Of a DNA stretch of 64,000 nucleotides, positions 1 through 11,300 are shown piece after piece. This DNA is from Flaveria trinervia (taxonomy: Eukaryota > Streptophyta > Magnoliopsida > Asterales > Asteraceae). Numbering within the stretch: position 1 is the first letter of the stretch; each line of letters begins with the position of its first letter. Location of the stretch: positions 38,726,518 through 38,790,517 of the forward strand of contig CM046452.1 of assembly GCA_025506515.1 (NCBI GenBank), written 5' to 3'. Below the pieces are notes generated by a model. The model was given only the letters and a program-made list of their open reading frames with translations. It ran no database searches and was not told the DNA's origin. Made by a program: the position numbers and the translations under genes.

Positions 1-54
1 TCATCCTATAATAGCTCACTATACCAAATAAGCATCAAGAAACTTAAAATTGGT

Positions 55-786
55 TTAAGTGATTTTTATCTTTGGCATTGTCGTCTTGGTCACATAAACA
101 AGAATCAGATTCAAACACCTCAAGATAATGGTCTTTTGAAAAGCAAATGAAAATGTTTCATTCAATAAGTGTGAATCTTGTTTACCAGGTAAGATGACCA
201 AGTCGCCCTTTAGTGGGACTAACGAGAGGGCAAAAGACTTATGGGAATCACACATCCGGATGTACGTGGCCCTTTTAAGACAAAGACTAGAAATGGTGAA
301 AGATACTTCATTATCTTTACCGACGGTCATAGTCGCTATGGTTATGTGTACATGATGACACACAAACATGAAGCTTTTGAAATGTTCAAAATCTTCAAGA
401 ATGAAGTAGAAAATCAACTCAATAAAACTATCAAAGTTCTTTGTATAGATAGAGGAGGTGAATACCTCAGTGATGTTTTTCAATACCATCTAAGAAGTTG
501 TGGGATCGTCTCACAACTTACTCCACCTGGAACACCACAACATAATGGTGTGTCTGAAAGGAGAAATCAAACCCTATTGAATATGGTTCAATCTATGATG
601 GATATAAGCTCACTGCCTCCATCATTTTGGGGTTTCGTAATGCTCTCCAAGGCTCGTATTTTTAATATGGCCCTGACGAAGATAGTCGATTCACTAAGTG
701 TATATTTGTTGGATATCCCAAAGAGTAATAGGATACTACTTCTTTGATCCAACAAAGTAAGAGTAATTATTGCTTGAAAGGCTGAG
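55..786 (+). pseudogene. Copia-A integrase remnant
   Basis: A GAG-pre-integrase/zinc-binding segment (HCRLGHINK near 73-105, then CESCLPGK near 175-200) precedes the rve-type integrase core that copies element cDNA into host DNA. The core reads through from 241 to 747. Catalytic residues are visible: Asp in HPDVRGPF, Asp in CIDRGGEY, and Glu in NGVSERRNQ. The zinc finger is in a different register, broken by stops near 150 and 240. After the FNMALTK segment near 670 the sequence jumps to the C-terminal IFVGYP-like block, so relative to Copia-B and -C about 240 bp of the integrase C-terminus is missing. The family is clear; the gene is non-functional. Confidence 0.85.
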
Positions 787-2543
787 TTCTTGGAAACTAA
801 GTTCCTTATGGAAGGAATAACGTATAGAACAATGGAATTTGATGAGGATCAATATCCACAAGCCGATAACGTTTGGTTGACACTAGCAATCAACAAAAGG
901 TTGTTGATGATGAACAAGAGGTTGATCAATACACACAAAACGTTCACAGATCTGGTAGAAGCATTCCACGTGAAAGATATGGATTTTTCATGAATGGATG
1001 CTATGTGGTTGACTCCAATTAGCCAACTACATACCATGAAGCAATGTCCAATTCGGATTGTGACAAATGGCTGGAAGCCATGAACTTTGAGATGCAATCC
1101 ATGTATGCCAATCAAGTTTAGGAATTGATTGACCCTCCACTTAACTCCAACTGGTTAGATGCAAGTGGGTTTCAAGAAGAAAATGGATATACATAGAAAC
1201 TTAGATACTTACAAAGCAAGACTTGTAGCAAAAGGTTTCACTCAAACTCAAAGGGTTGATTATGATGAAACTTTCTCGCCTGTGGCAATGCTAAAGTCAA
1301 TTAGGATATTATTTGCCATAGCTGCATATTATGACTATGAGATTTGGCAAATGGATGTCAAAACCGCCTTTCTTAATGGACATCTCAAAGAGACTATCCA
1401 TATGGTTCATCTTGGTGGTTTTGTCGCTCCACAACATCCTAATAAAGTATGCAAGTTAAAGAGGTCAATCTATGGATTGAAACAGGCATCGAGAAGTTGG
1501 CATCAACGTTTTGATGAAGAGATCAAGAAACTTGGTTTCATCAAGAACGCTGATGAGGCTTGTGTATATAAGAAGGCTAGTGGGAGCATAATAACTTTCT
1601 TAGTATTGTACGTTGATGACATACTACATATTTAAAATGATATTCAAACCATGGAAGGTGTTAAAACCTGGCTTGGAAGTTGTTTTTCCATAGAAATCTC
1701 GGTGAAGCCGCCTATATTTTGGAATAAAGATCTATAGGGATAGATCGAGACGGTTGATAGGTTTAAACCCAAGTGCATATATTGATAAAGTCTTGAAGAG
1801 GTTCAAGATGGAAAACTCTAAGAAAGGTATGGTACCCATTCAAAGAGGAACAATCTTGAGTACATCTCAATGTCCAAGCTCAAAGGATGAGCAAGATCGA
1901 ATGAAGGACATCCCATATGCGTCAGCTATAGGATCCATCATGTATGCTATGATATGCACCAGACTGGACGTGTCATGTGCGTTAAGCATGACAAGCAGAT
2001 ATTAGTAGAATCCAGGTAATAGCCATTGGATGGCTATTAAAAGTATATTGAAATGCCTTAGGAGGACTAAGGAAAATGTTTCTAATATATGGATCTGATG
2101 AAGATGAACTCGTTGTAAAGGGTTACACGGATGTGAGTTTCCAAACCGTTCGAGATGATTCTTGATCACAGTCAGGGTATGTCTTCATTATGAAAGGAGT
2201 AGCATTATCCACTACAAAATTAGAATACATAGCCGCATCATTAGCAGCTCAGGAAGCTGCATGGATAAAGAAATTTATCACCTACCTAGGGTGGTCTCTG
2301 CCATTCAAAACCCCTAGAAATCGTTTTGTGATAACGAGGGTACAATTGCATAAATCAAGGTACCCTGTCCTTTTCAAAAGGCTAGGCACATTGAGCGAAA
2401 AAATCAACTACATAAAGGATGAAGTTGAAAAGGGAAAAATATATATTTGTAAAGTTCACACCGATCAATATATTGCAGATCCACTCACGAAGCACCTTGA
2501 AAGGGCAAAGCATGAAAGTCATACTTGTGCCTTAGGACTTTGA
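787..2543 (+). pseudogene. Copia-A reverse transcriptase and RNase H remnant
   Basis: The copia-type RT (RVT_2) reads through at 1159-1635, with VAKGFTQTQ, catalytic Asp in QMDVKTAFLNG, SIYGLKQASRSW and the YVDD box near 1609-1620. It would copy element RNA into cDNA. A stop follows YVDDIL. A second open piece at 1754-2005 carries the RT thumb, and 2100-2543 holds the RNase H, including STTKLEYIAAS, where Lys replaces the Glu seen in Copia-B (STTESEYIAAS). The C-terminal tail ends with a stop at 2541-2543. The 787-1158 stretch is the integrase-RT linker and RT N-terminus with at least three stops. At least five lesions separate these pieces. Confidence 0.88.
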
Positions 2544-3321
2544 TATTCTACTGACTGGAATTGATCTGTTTTGTATTAAAAGTTTGAAACAATGTAATTT
2601 TAACTCATTATATACTTGTGATATTTTGAGTTATATTCATTTTAGCATGTATACATCCATGAATATGTTTATTATTCTAAATGTCTGTAATCGGTCATGT
2701 TTGTGGGAACAAATATGAACGTAAGACTATTATGAACATGGATTGGTGGATATTCATAAGGAATGAATATAGAGCAATTGGTTGCTGCCAAAGTTCATAG
2801 ATATTTATGGGATACAAATATTGGACTGACCCGTATCTTAATTTTACTACATGGAATCTTCTAGATTGATCATAAGTAAATTTGAGTAAAGGCGAATATT
2901 ATTTGGTATCCTCTGACCTAAGATACATATTGAGTTTTGATATTCACCAAATGTTATACCTTGAGCTAGTTCTTCACTGCTCTGAAATAATGGGCAGTAC
3001 ATAAGGCTATGTTCAGGTATGACACGAGGTGATTGCGAAAAACGCATGTAGTCAAGATGGAATCTGTTCATCTTATTTGTTGAGAGCAAGATGTCTAAGG
3101 CCTGATTAAGTTAAATCAACAAGGAATGATCATTATATGTCCTTGGATTTAACATGACATCTGTAACAAAAGGATAGATGATTGATTCACCTAAAACATT
3201 TCAAGTTGTATACTTGAAGGGGATGATGTTATTGAATGGCTTTCAGTCATGCGTATTAAGGGTAGTAAACCGTTGTTAGGTGGTATTTACTGCTTGCATC
3301 AATCTTCTATGAATCTTATGC
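2544..3321 (+). other. Copia-A 3' noncoding tail between pol and LTR
   Basis: About 780 bp with no coding evidence. It aligns by eye with the same region of Copia-B (52516-53274), for example the stretch with GGTATCCTCT at both sites, so it belongs to the element and is not host DNA. Confidence 0.75.
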
Positions 3322-3332
3322 AAGTGGGAGAT
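3322..3332 (+). promoter_or_regulatory. Copia-A polypurine tract
   Basis: AAGTGGGAGAT lies directly before the TG start of the LTR. This is the expected primer site for plus-strand DNA synthesis. The identical tract precedes the 3' LTR of Copia-B at 53275-53285. Confidence 0.8.
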
Positions 3333-4254
3333 TGTTGGATTCTTTATGCCCAAGACACATAGAATATTGATGTGGTTAGTACGATATGATCCAAGTTGGG
3401 TCATACCCAATAACAAGCTTAGCAAACACCAATTAATATTTAATTGATGATATAATCATGCAATTAAATAAATACACCAATTTAGAAAATGGGTTTTCTA
3501 AATAAGTTGCATATGAGATTGAACAACCTATATGGATATTTTGTTCATGGATATTATTTGTAATGTTGTTTAATTTGGTTAAATAACAGTAAATAATAGG
3601 AGTGTGTGTATAAGTTATATAATTAAAGGGGTAATTACATAACTTATTCTAATTACTAGTTTAACAAAATAAAAAGGGAGTTTTGGGGGGAAAACCCAAA
3701 ATGGATTTGGGATTCGGCCGCTCCCTAAGAGGGGTTGAATCCTTTTGTTTTCATTAGTGCTCTAGGAACTAAACACACACACTCCATCTTGCTCTCTCTC
3801 TCTCTCACACATGCAAAAGGGTCACAAGAACACAAACTCTTCTTTTGGAAGAAAGAGTTCAAGTTCTTGGCTAGAACAAGGCTCGAGCAGCCTTCTTGAT
3901 CTGATTTTGGTGCTCAAATCCTAGCAACAAGGTGCTTGCTTGATGCTTGTCGGTATGGATGCTTGAGGACACCTTTCCTTGGTGTTTTGGTCATTCAAGA
4001 AGCTCATATTCTTCCCCCTTCATCATGTTTTTCAGCAGCATACAAAAGGTAGTTTGCATGTCTTATTATGGTTGTTATTTGTTGTTGGTTGCTAGTTCAA
4101 ACACATATAAATGATCCTTTGTTCTTGGGTATGTTGATGTTTTGTTATTAGCCTTAGTTTTCAGATTACTAATGATACTATTAAGGTTTTAATCCGCTAC
4201 ATTTTCAAGTTTAAATGGTTAAACTACTTTGATAATGGTCCAACAAACCCAACA
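3333..4254 (+). repeat. Copia-A 3' LTR (about 922 bp)
   Basis: Begins TGTTGGATTC and ends AACCCAACA, giving the inverted TGTTGG/CCAACA-type ends expected of an LTR. It follows a polypurine tract. Landmarks such as GCCCAAGACACAT and the AAATGGTTAAACTA block near the end match both LTRs of Copia-B. A CT-rich microsatellite with TCTCTCTCTC lies near 3794-3805. No second LTR is in the window. Confidence 0.88.
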
Positions 4255-4936
4255 TGTGCAAGTGATTAATATCAGAATATGGCTTTCAGATATGAAATTA
4301 TCGTTAGATGATTTGATACAAATTAGATCAAATAGGTGAGAGCTCCAGCTCTATACTCACGTATAACAAAGGGGATGACCGTTTAATCATGCGCCCATAA
4401 GAGCTCCAGGTCAGTACCACCGTATAGGAGAGGAGATCATCACTCCAGGTCGGTACAACCGTACAGTAGAGGAGATTAGCACAAGAACAAGATACAGATG
4501 TACAGGACATGAGCCATAAGATAAATTCTCAATCCACTTTTTGTCGGGACTCAGTTTCCGTGCAGGCCAAAATTATCGCGAAAATCTAGACACCTTAAGC
4601 AGAGATTTAATTTAAATCAAAATGCTTCTACTTACTTAATTTGTCAGGCTAATCTATCATGCATATTGTTACAGAATCTGTTTGTATGAGCATTATATGT
4701 GCTTTTAAAAATAAGATGTGAATCAGATAACAACATCAGTTACTATTATGTCTCATTTTAAGTACCAATCATGCAAAAATGAACATATCCAGAGGATATA
4801 AAATCATTTCTCGTCATTTCAAAATTAACACCCAGATTATTTTGATCCTCCCCTAAAATTTTATTTTAATAGGTTAATATTATTAATATTATAATTTTAA
4901 ATGATTAAAAATATTTATGTAATATATATTTTTTAT
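4255..4936 (-). other. Copia-H 3' noncoding region with small imperfect repeats
   Basis: No gene is supported here. It follows the pol stop of Copia-H on the minus strand and is AT-rich near 4850-4940. Between 4336 and 4480 three imperfect copies of a unit of roughly 45-60 bp can be seen, each with a CTCCAG core followed by a GTA..ACCGTA/CACGTATA element and an (A)GGAGAT or GGGGAT end. No 3' LTR of H is visible; it should lie left of the Copia-A insertion, outside the window. Confidence 0.55.
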
Positions 4937-5848
4937 TTAAAAGTGAGAAAAAAAGGAGGTTTTAAAAGATATTAACCCTAACATAGAAATTAATTCATAA
5001 AATCGAGGTTTATCAAAAGTTTTTGTGAAAAGATTTGCCTTTTGATTTTTTGTATCAATAGGAATAATATCGATAAAACCCTTTTCTTGTGCATCACGAA
5101 TTGCATTAATCCGTATTTTGATGTGCTTGGTTCGAAATGATGAATAGGATATTTAGCGATTCCGATGGCAACTTCGTTGTCAAAAACAACGGTGTGTGGA
5201 GAAAATTAATTCCATAGTCAATCATCTGGTGTTGAATCCAAAGGACTTGGGAACAACAACTAGAGGCAGCAACGTATTATGCTTCTCCTGTAGAAAGAGA
5301 GACAGTGGCATGTTTCTTGCTCTTCCAAGACACCAGACAATTACCCACGTATTGACACCCTCCGGACATCGATTTTATGTTTAACCTGCAACCATTTGAA
5401 TCACTGTCAGAATAAGCTTGTAAATCAAAATTCCCTCCATAAGGGTACCAAAGACCTAAACAAGATGAGCCTTTGAGATAACAAAAAATTCTCTTGACAG
5501 CTTTCTCATGAGACTCCTTTGGGGCCGACTGATATCGAGCACAATATCCTACAACAAAAGTGACATTAGGTCGACTTGCCGTAAGATACATGAGAGAACC
5601 AATCATAGATCTGTAGAGATGAGGATCAATAGATTTCCCATTCTCATCAGGAATGAGACATGTCTGAGCAGTAAAGGGAGTCATTTGAGGAGAAGCGTCA
5701 TCCATCTTGAATTTCTACAAGATTTCTTTAACATACTTTTCTTGATGAATTATAATACCTTCATCCTTTTGTTCTACTTGTAATCCAAGAAAAAAACACA
5801 TTTATCCTATCATACTCTTTCGAAACGATTGGCATCACTTCTTCAAAC
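4937..5848 (-). pseudogene. Copia-H RT thumb and RNase H (3' part of split pol)
   Basis: On the minus strand, 5705-5277 reads through as the RT end and RNase H (MIGSLMYLTASRPN, then the YSDSDSNG block and VSLSTGEA). It continues out to the pol stop near 4937 with further breaks, among them GAA to TAA right after STGEA. The first ~145 bases (5848-5706) are the segment that directly follows the YVDD-type box at 40300: the text on the two sides of Gypsy-G is colinear once the five-base duplication is removed. The second Asp of the SDSD motif is kept. Non-functional. Confidence 0.87.
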
Positions 5849-6337
5849 TCTCGTGTAAGGCCCCGTTCCCAGGACGCTTACAGCTGGTAAATCATTTCAC
5901 ATGAAACATATACTTTACATTTAATGATTCATAAAACATTGTAGTGGAAACAAAAAAACTAACTTTTCATATCATTACAAATGCTTTTGCAAGTTAATAC
6001 AAGCGTTCATTTCCAAATCATCACTCGTTCGCATTACAACGCAAAAAAAACATTAACAAAGAATGTCATTCAAAATGCCAAGTAGCTGCTCCGTCCCATC
6101 CTCAGCAATGCTCACCTACCAACTGGAAAATGCATAAAAGTCAGCGTTGCTGAGTGAGTTCTAGTTTTATAATAAAACATACTTTTCTTTCGTTAAAACC
6201 ATTCATTACTATTGCATGTGATCATACATCATACGTACATACAGATAATATCATTATTATCTTCGTCATTCTTTCGTTCATACTTCCATTCATTCATCAT
6301 TTCATTCTTTACATTCATCATCACCATGAACTTTACC

Positions 6338-6536
6338 CTTCATGCTCATGGTATTGTGCCTAAGCCTATAAAAGACCTTCATCGGTGGTGCCGGCACCAA
6401 GTGGTCACAATACCTAAGGTAAAGTTCAGGTATACCATTGGCATATGCTATGCCCTTCATGCTCATGATACTGGACCTAAGCCTATAAAAGACCTTCATC
6501 GGTGGTGCTCGGCACCAAGTGGTCACAGTACCTAAG
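6338..6536 (-). repeat. Tandem duplication with inverted repeats inside the G LTR
   Basis: Two units start near 6338 and 6452. Each has CATGCTCATG, CCTATAAAAGACC, CATCGGTGGTGC, CGGCACC and TACCTAAGG. The first unit holds GGTATTGTG (6350-6358) opposite CACAATACC (6406-6414), a perfect 9-bp inverted repeat, with the palindrome GGTGCCGGCACC between them. The same pair of units is in the right LTR near 38471-38670. Confidence 0.75.
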
Positions 6537-7064
6537 GCACGCAACAATGGTTCATCCATATGGTCAATCACAAAGAAAGACCCCAATGTGCATCCTTTGG
6601 GGTAGCTAACCCGCACACCGTAGAGCTAACACCTTCATCGGTGTGCACCTCCATACATTTGCTTGCAAGCCTTTCTTACGTTCATTCATTAATGCATGCA
6701 TTCATCATCATGTTCCTTTTTCATTATCTTTCACTTTACGTTACGTAATACATTCATTACATTTATTATCATAACACGTAAAGCCACGGGAAAGATAAAC
6801 ATTCATTATAATAAGAAACATAAACATATCATTTAGTCATCATCATGCAGGGCATCATACATACATAACATACATCATGTATAACCATGCAACATCATCA
6901 TCATGATCATCATCATCATGCATATGCACCAATCACATATCATTACATGCCCAACATACCATCTATGACCCCAAAAGTCAACTTGCATAACCCCCAGGAA
7001 TCTCCTAGGTCAAAGCCCATATTATTCCTTTTTCTCCAAAAAGTCAGAATTATTCTAAGTTTTC

Positions 7065-7432
7065 ATCCGCATTGACCTTATTGTTCATCCGCATTTGATT
7101 TGCTTCATCTGCATTTGATTGCTTCATCCGCATTTGACTTACTCATCCGCATTTCATATACTTAGTCAAATGCTCTTCCGCATTAACATACTTCATGTGC
7201 ATGTGTCATCCGCATTTGACGTACTCATCCGCATTTCCCTTTTTCTTAGTCCATATTCATCCGCATTTCTCAGACTTAGTCAAATGCACATCCGCATTTC
7301 ATGCACTTAGTCACTGTTCATCTGCATTGACTTCATCCGTATTTGACTTCATCCGCATTTGACTTCATTCACATTGGCTTACTCAGTGGTTAATGTTCAT
7401 CCGCATTAACTCTTTTCCATCCGCATTGACTT
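7065..7432 (-). repeat. Minisatellite in Gypsy-G 3' LTR (TCATCCGCATTTGAC unit)
   Basis: About 16 copies of a 14-17 bp unit, consensus TCATCCGCATTTGACT, at irregular spacing of 15-35 bp. Many copies contain TTGAC followed by T or C, which is the W-box core bound by WRKY factors. The right LTR has the same array at 39185-39575. Confidence 0.85.
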
Positions 7433-7486
7433 TTCAACACTTATGCAGATTCTAAAACTTAACATATGAGCCTTAAAAATCATATT

Positions 7487-8317
7487 TGCACGATCGGGTT
7501 TGTCACGTAAACACTTGAATTTCTCTCAAACTCGCTTATACAAACACTCTGTTCAGATGAAGTAAAGTCTTTCACAAGAGTTGATAATAATATAATAAGT
7601 AATGAACACACAGAAATAAATTTTCAAGGCACTTGTATATATTATTTCTCAACTCAAGATATTACAAGACCCTTACAAGCATGATACATGAGTTACAATG
7701 AGAGACTATATAACTAGATCCTACAGCCGATATACTTTGATACCAGCTGGAAACCTAAGACTAAAGCATATACTACAATGCTAAAGATAAGATATCTTAG
7801 ATAAAGTATTATCTAAGATATGGTAGTCATGACATATCCATGACTTACCTTTTGTCACCAAAAGATGGCAACTGTACTAACAAAAAGGTAAATAGTGGAT
7901 TAAATTATGGTCAAATGCATGGCTTTTGAGAAAACACCATGTTGTATCTCAAAGATTTGCAACGGAGTGTCAGGAATGCCATACTTATGTCCACTGGATA
8001 ATAGCAGTTTTTTCCGAAGGTAAGTTGGCTTCGGAAGAACAAGTTCTTCCGAACCCACTTATACTTCGGAAGAGGCTTATATACTTTCGAGGCTTAAGGA
8101 GTTGTGTACTTCAAAAGTTGACTTCAGATCTTTCTTTCTAAGTCATGAACTTCGGAAATAAGTTCTTGTCTTTGGAAGTTGGAACTTTTCCTTCGGAAGT
8201 AAGCTTTACACTTTGTCTTCGGAAGATCTCCTTTTTCCTTCGGAAGTCCTTTATTTGTTGTACCAAAATCTTCTAAGTGACTTGGTTTTGGTTGCACCAG
8301 CCTTTCTAGATCCAACA
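7487..8317 (-). repeat. Element M 3' LTR (831 bp)
   Basis: On the minus strand it runs TGTTGGATC...GTGCA. It matches the 857-bp right LTR with a few percent mismatch by eye and small indels. Between 8010 and 8250 it carries many copies of CTTCGGAAG or close variants, clustered as in the right LTR. Confidence 0.92.
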
Positions 8318-8329
8318 AACTCCCCCTAG
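8318..8329 (-). promoter_or_regulatory. Element M polypurine tract
   Basis: On the minus strand CTAGGGGGAGTT directly precedes the LTR start TGTTGG. Element S has a near-identical tract, CAGGGGGAGTTT, before its 3' LTR, which supports a close relationship. Confidence 0.85.
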
Positions 8330-8373
8330 GCTGATGCTACCAAAACCTCACTCATTCTTGCTTCTCAAAGCTT

Positions 8374-11300
8374 TCAGCACCAGGGATAAAAGATATTTGT
8401 CTGTCTCTTGTTCTTCCCTAAAGTGGTGCTGAGAAGCTTGTACAAGTCATTGGTGGATAGGATATCCAGTCTATCACTCTGAATGACATGTACCCTTGTT
8501 GTGCCCCCTGAAAAAAGTTAGTTGATGGGAGTTATAGTCATACTCCTATCTAACTATGGATTCTAGTTCAAGACCTTCAACCATTTGTAAAAAGGCTTTG
8601 CCTTGGGTTGTTGATCCTTTCCTTTCTCCTCCTCTCTCAGTTTCAAATTGCTTCAACCTTGCTTCTAGCGGTTAGCTCGGCCATGTGAAGGCTGCCTAGA
8701 TGATTTCTGATATGGGCAGCTACATCAGAGTTTGAAGGGTTGGAGAATGTCTTTTCTGCTAACTCAACAATATCAAATTTGCTTAAGTGTAACAGAGATG
8801 AGGCACTCAGCTTGTTAAGCTCTCCATTCTCTCTTTCAACAACAAAGTTGTGAGTAGAGTCTTTGAACCTCCACTGGATGATCTTCTTTCTAGGTGCAAG
8901 AGGTTGTCTTGGCACCCTGTCTCTTTTCTTGGTATCCAGTAGAGTGACCAGCCTTCTCCTTAACTTCTTTTCTTCCTCATTCAAAGTGTTTGAATGAGGC
9001 CAAGGAGATTTGCAGCTTGGTCCAATGTTCCTTTGGGCAGATCAAGAAATTGATCTCTAGTGAGGGAACTTGAGGATCCGTCAACATAGGTCAACTTGAC
9101 AGAATCCTCCTCACAGGAGATATCGCTCAGAGTTGTTCATTTTATGATCTTTGTCTTGACTGCTTTGAATTCTTCTAAGGAGAGATGTTTAGAAGGCTAA
9201 GGGGATGGTTTAATGGGTTGATGGGTAGGTTGAGGTGTATGGGTTCTGGCTAGAGTTTTGGGTTGGAAGATGGGAAGTTTAAGTGGTTGAGGTGAAGGAT
9301 TTGGTAGGAGTGATGGTGTAGGTTTTAGGGTGTATGGTTCAGTGGTTGGTTTGGTTTTGATGGGGAGTGAGAGGGTATGGTTTCAGGTTGTGGTTGGGTT
9401 TGGAGTTTGGGTTGAGTGGTTGCTTTGAAGTCATCCCCTGTCCCCTTCTGTACATCTCCTTCCTCTTCCCCGCGTGAATATCAGCTTTAATGTCACTGAC
9501 ATGTCGCTGAAGAGTCTTTTCTGACATAGGACTCACCTGCCTGCCAGAGAAGCCATGAGCTCTGAGATAGCTCTTCATCCAGGCTTTCTCACTTATTTTC
9601 TTAGCAGCGGTCAGTCCAGCTTCCTCTTCCTTCTTCTTCTTCTGTAAAAGCTTTTCCCTTTCAGCTCTTTTTCTCCATTTGATCTTGCTCTTTGTTGAAG
9701 AGCCATAAGATCGTATCATTGTTATGTGGAGATAATTCTTCTTGAGAGAAGCCTCTCCAGGTTAGGAAGGTTATCCTTTCCCTCCTAAGCTGTAGATCAG
9801 CTTCTCTTTCCTTCCTCACCCTTTCTTCTTTCAAGGCCAGCCTTGTAGCTTCTTCTTTTTGCTGGTTTTGAAACAAGGTTGCCTTTTCCAGCCCTATTAA
9901 CTCCTCTAATGGTAGCAGGAGTACATCCTCAGTTGCAGCTTCTAGACTGACAAGTCTATCGATGATCTCTACCCTTTTTTGGTTGTTGACTGCCACCTGG
10001 TTGGCTGCAACTGCTTTGGTACTTGCAACTAACAGTTTTCCAGTTGTCAGCCCACCTTTTCTTTGGAGCTTCTTCAACCTTTCTTCCTCCTGAAGCTCTT
10101 CTGAAGTCATCTTCCTCTTTCCTTTGACGTCTTCGGAAGTACTAGGCTTTGGAGGTTCTTGGATAGAAGATTCAGGTTGAGTAGTAGAGATGGGAGCTGG
10201 AGTTAATGCAGATGTTGGAGCTAAAGGTTGAGTGAGAAAATCCTCTCTATTAACCTCAGATGTGAGTTCTAGGATTGCATCTGTGACTATTAGATCATCG
10301 GATAATGGAATAGTCCTTCGCAGCAGCAATCTCAGCTTCGGAAGTTTGAACTTGTTCTTCTGAGGCTTTGAATTGTGCTTCAGAAGTCTGTGAAAATGCA
10401 CTATCTGTCCCAACAGTTTCAGTTGCTGGGCCAGTCCTTGTTTCCCCTTCGAAGTTAATCTTAGGTTCCAGTTGGACCTTAGGTTGACCAACTTCCTCAA
10501 TAGTGGTAGAAGGTGCATTTAAACTCTGAAGCTCTTGAGCTCCGAAGTAGATCACAGACATATCAGGGCTTGGCTGTTCTATAAGAGATTCCAACAGGAA
10601 CTTGTTAAAGAACCTATTGAGATCTTGGAGCATCCTTTGATCCACTTGAATAACAACTGGCTGAGGCTCAGGGAAGATTGAAGCTTGTTGCACACGATAT
10701 TTTGATCTCAAGGAAGTGAGAGCTTGACTTTGGGTTTCCTCTTGTCTTGGACTTTGTCTCTAAACACTCTCCCCCTTTTTGGTAGCATCATCCTGAGAGC
10801 TTGATAAGCTAGAGGAAGAGGTCAAGGAGACCTGAATTGGTACATGCCTAACAAACCTCTCAATCTGTTTCTCAGCTAGTTTGGCCTTGAGAGTTTCAAT
10901 CTCAAGTTGCAGAGTGGCAGACCTATCCTCTAAAGTCTTAACCTTGGATTAATAATTTGAGTCTTTAGAAAGTAGGTCTTGGATGGTAAGTTGTATTCTT
11001 CCCTCATCTTCTTGTGAAGAATCATGGGGAGATGAGGTAACATACCTTGTATGTTCATCCTCACCACCAAATATGGCTTCTGGGCACCCTGGTTCCCTTG
11101 CTCAAAGATGTCTCTTTCAGAGTCATCAAAGGGCATGGTTGCTGTAGATTCAGTCTCAATGATGCTACCAATGTCCTGAGGATCCATTGAGAATCCTTAG
11201 TAGTGGCACCTGAATCTACATGAGTCCCCTCCACATCAGTGGGACTCACCTCAGTTAGCTTTGCTGATGTGGGCTAGAGATAAGAGGTCTCTCTGGGCTC

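Larger units (their letters stand above)
1..4254 (+). mobile_element. Copia-A: Ty1/copia LTR retrotransposon, 5' part cut by window edge
   Basis: Reading left to right it carries the integrase zinc-finger region, integrase core, reverse transcriptase, RNase H, a 3' noncoding tail, a polypurine tract and a 3' LTR ending at 4254. Integrase before reverse transcriptase is the Ty1/copia order. Gag, protease and the 5' LTR lie beyond the window start. It is the same family as Copia-B (46359-54251) and Copia-C: protein, 3' noncoding tail and LTR all match in kind. Many stops and one internal deletion make it dead. The five bases after the LTR, TGTGC at 4255-4259, should be one copy of its target-site duplication; the partner is outside the window. 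Confidence 0.9.
5854..7486 (-). repeat. Gypsy-G 3' LTR, first segment
   Basis: Starts TGTAAGGCCCCG and matches the intact right LTR (38017-40276) along its length. It breaks at 7486, inside the ATATT target site of element M, and resumes at 32399. It includes a roughly 114-bp tandem duplication, a CATCAT microsatellite near 6893-6920 and a minisatellite. Apparent reading frames here, including a His-rich one, are artefacts of these repeats. Confidence 0.92.

Noticed and set aside
6887..7075. His-rich open frame (HHHHDHHHH) in the G LTR
   Set aside because: Produced by a CATCAT microsatellite in noncoding LTR; the same frame in the other LTR differs in repeat number.
7065..7432. Spaced direct repeats as a CRISPR array
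   Set aside because: Units are short and degenerate with irregular spacing, no unique spacers of constant length, and the context is a plant LTR.
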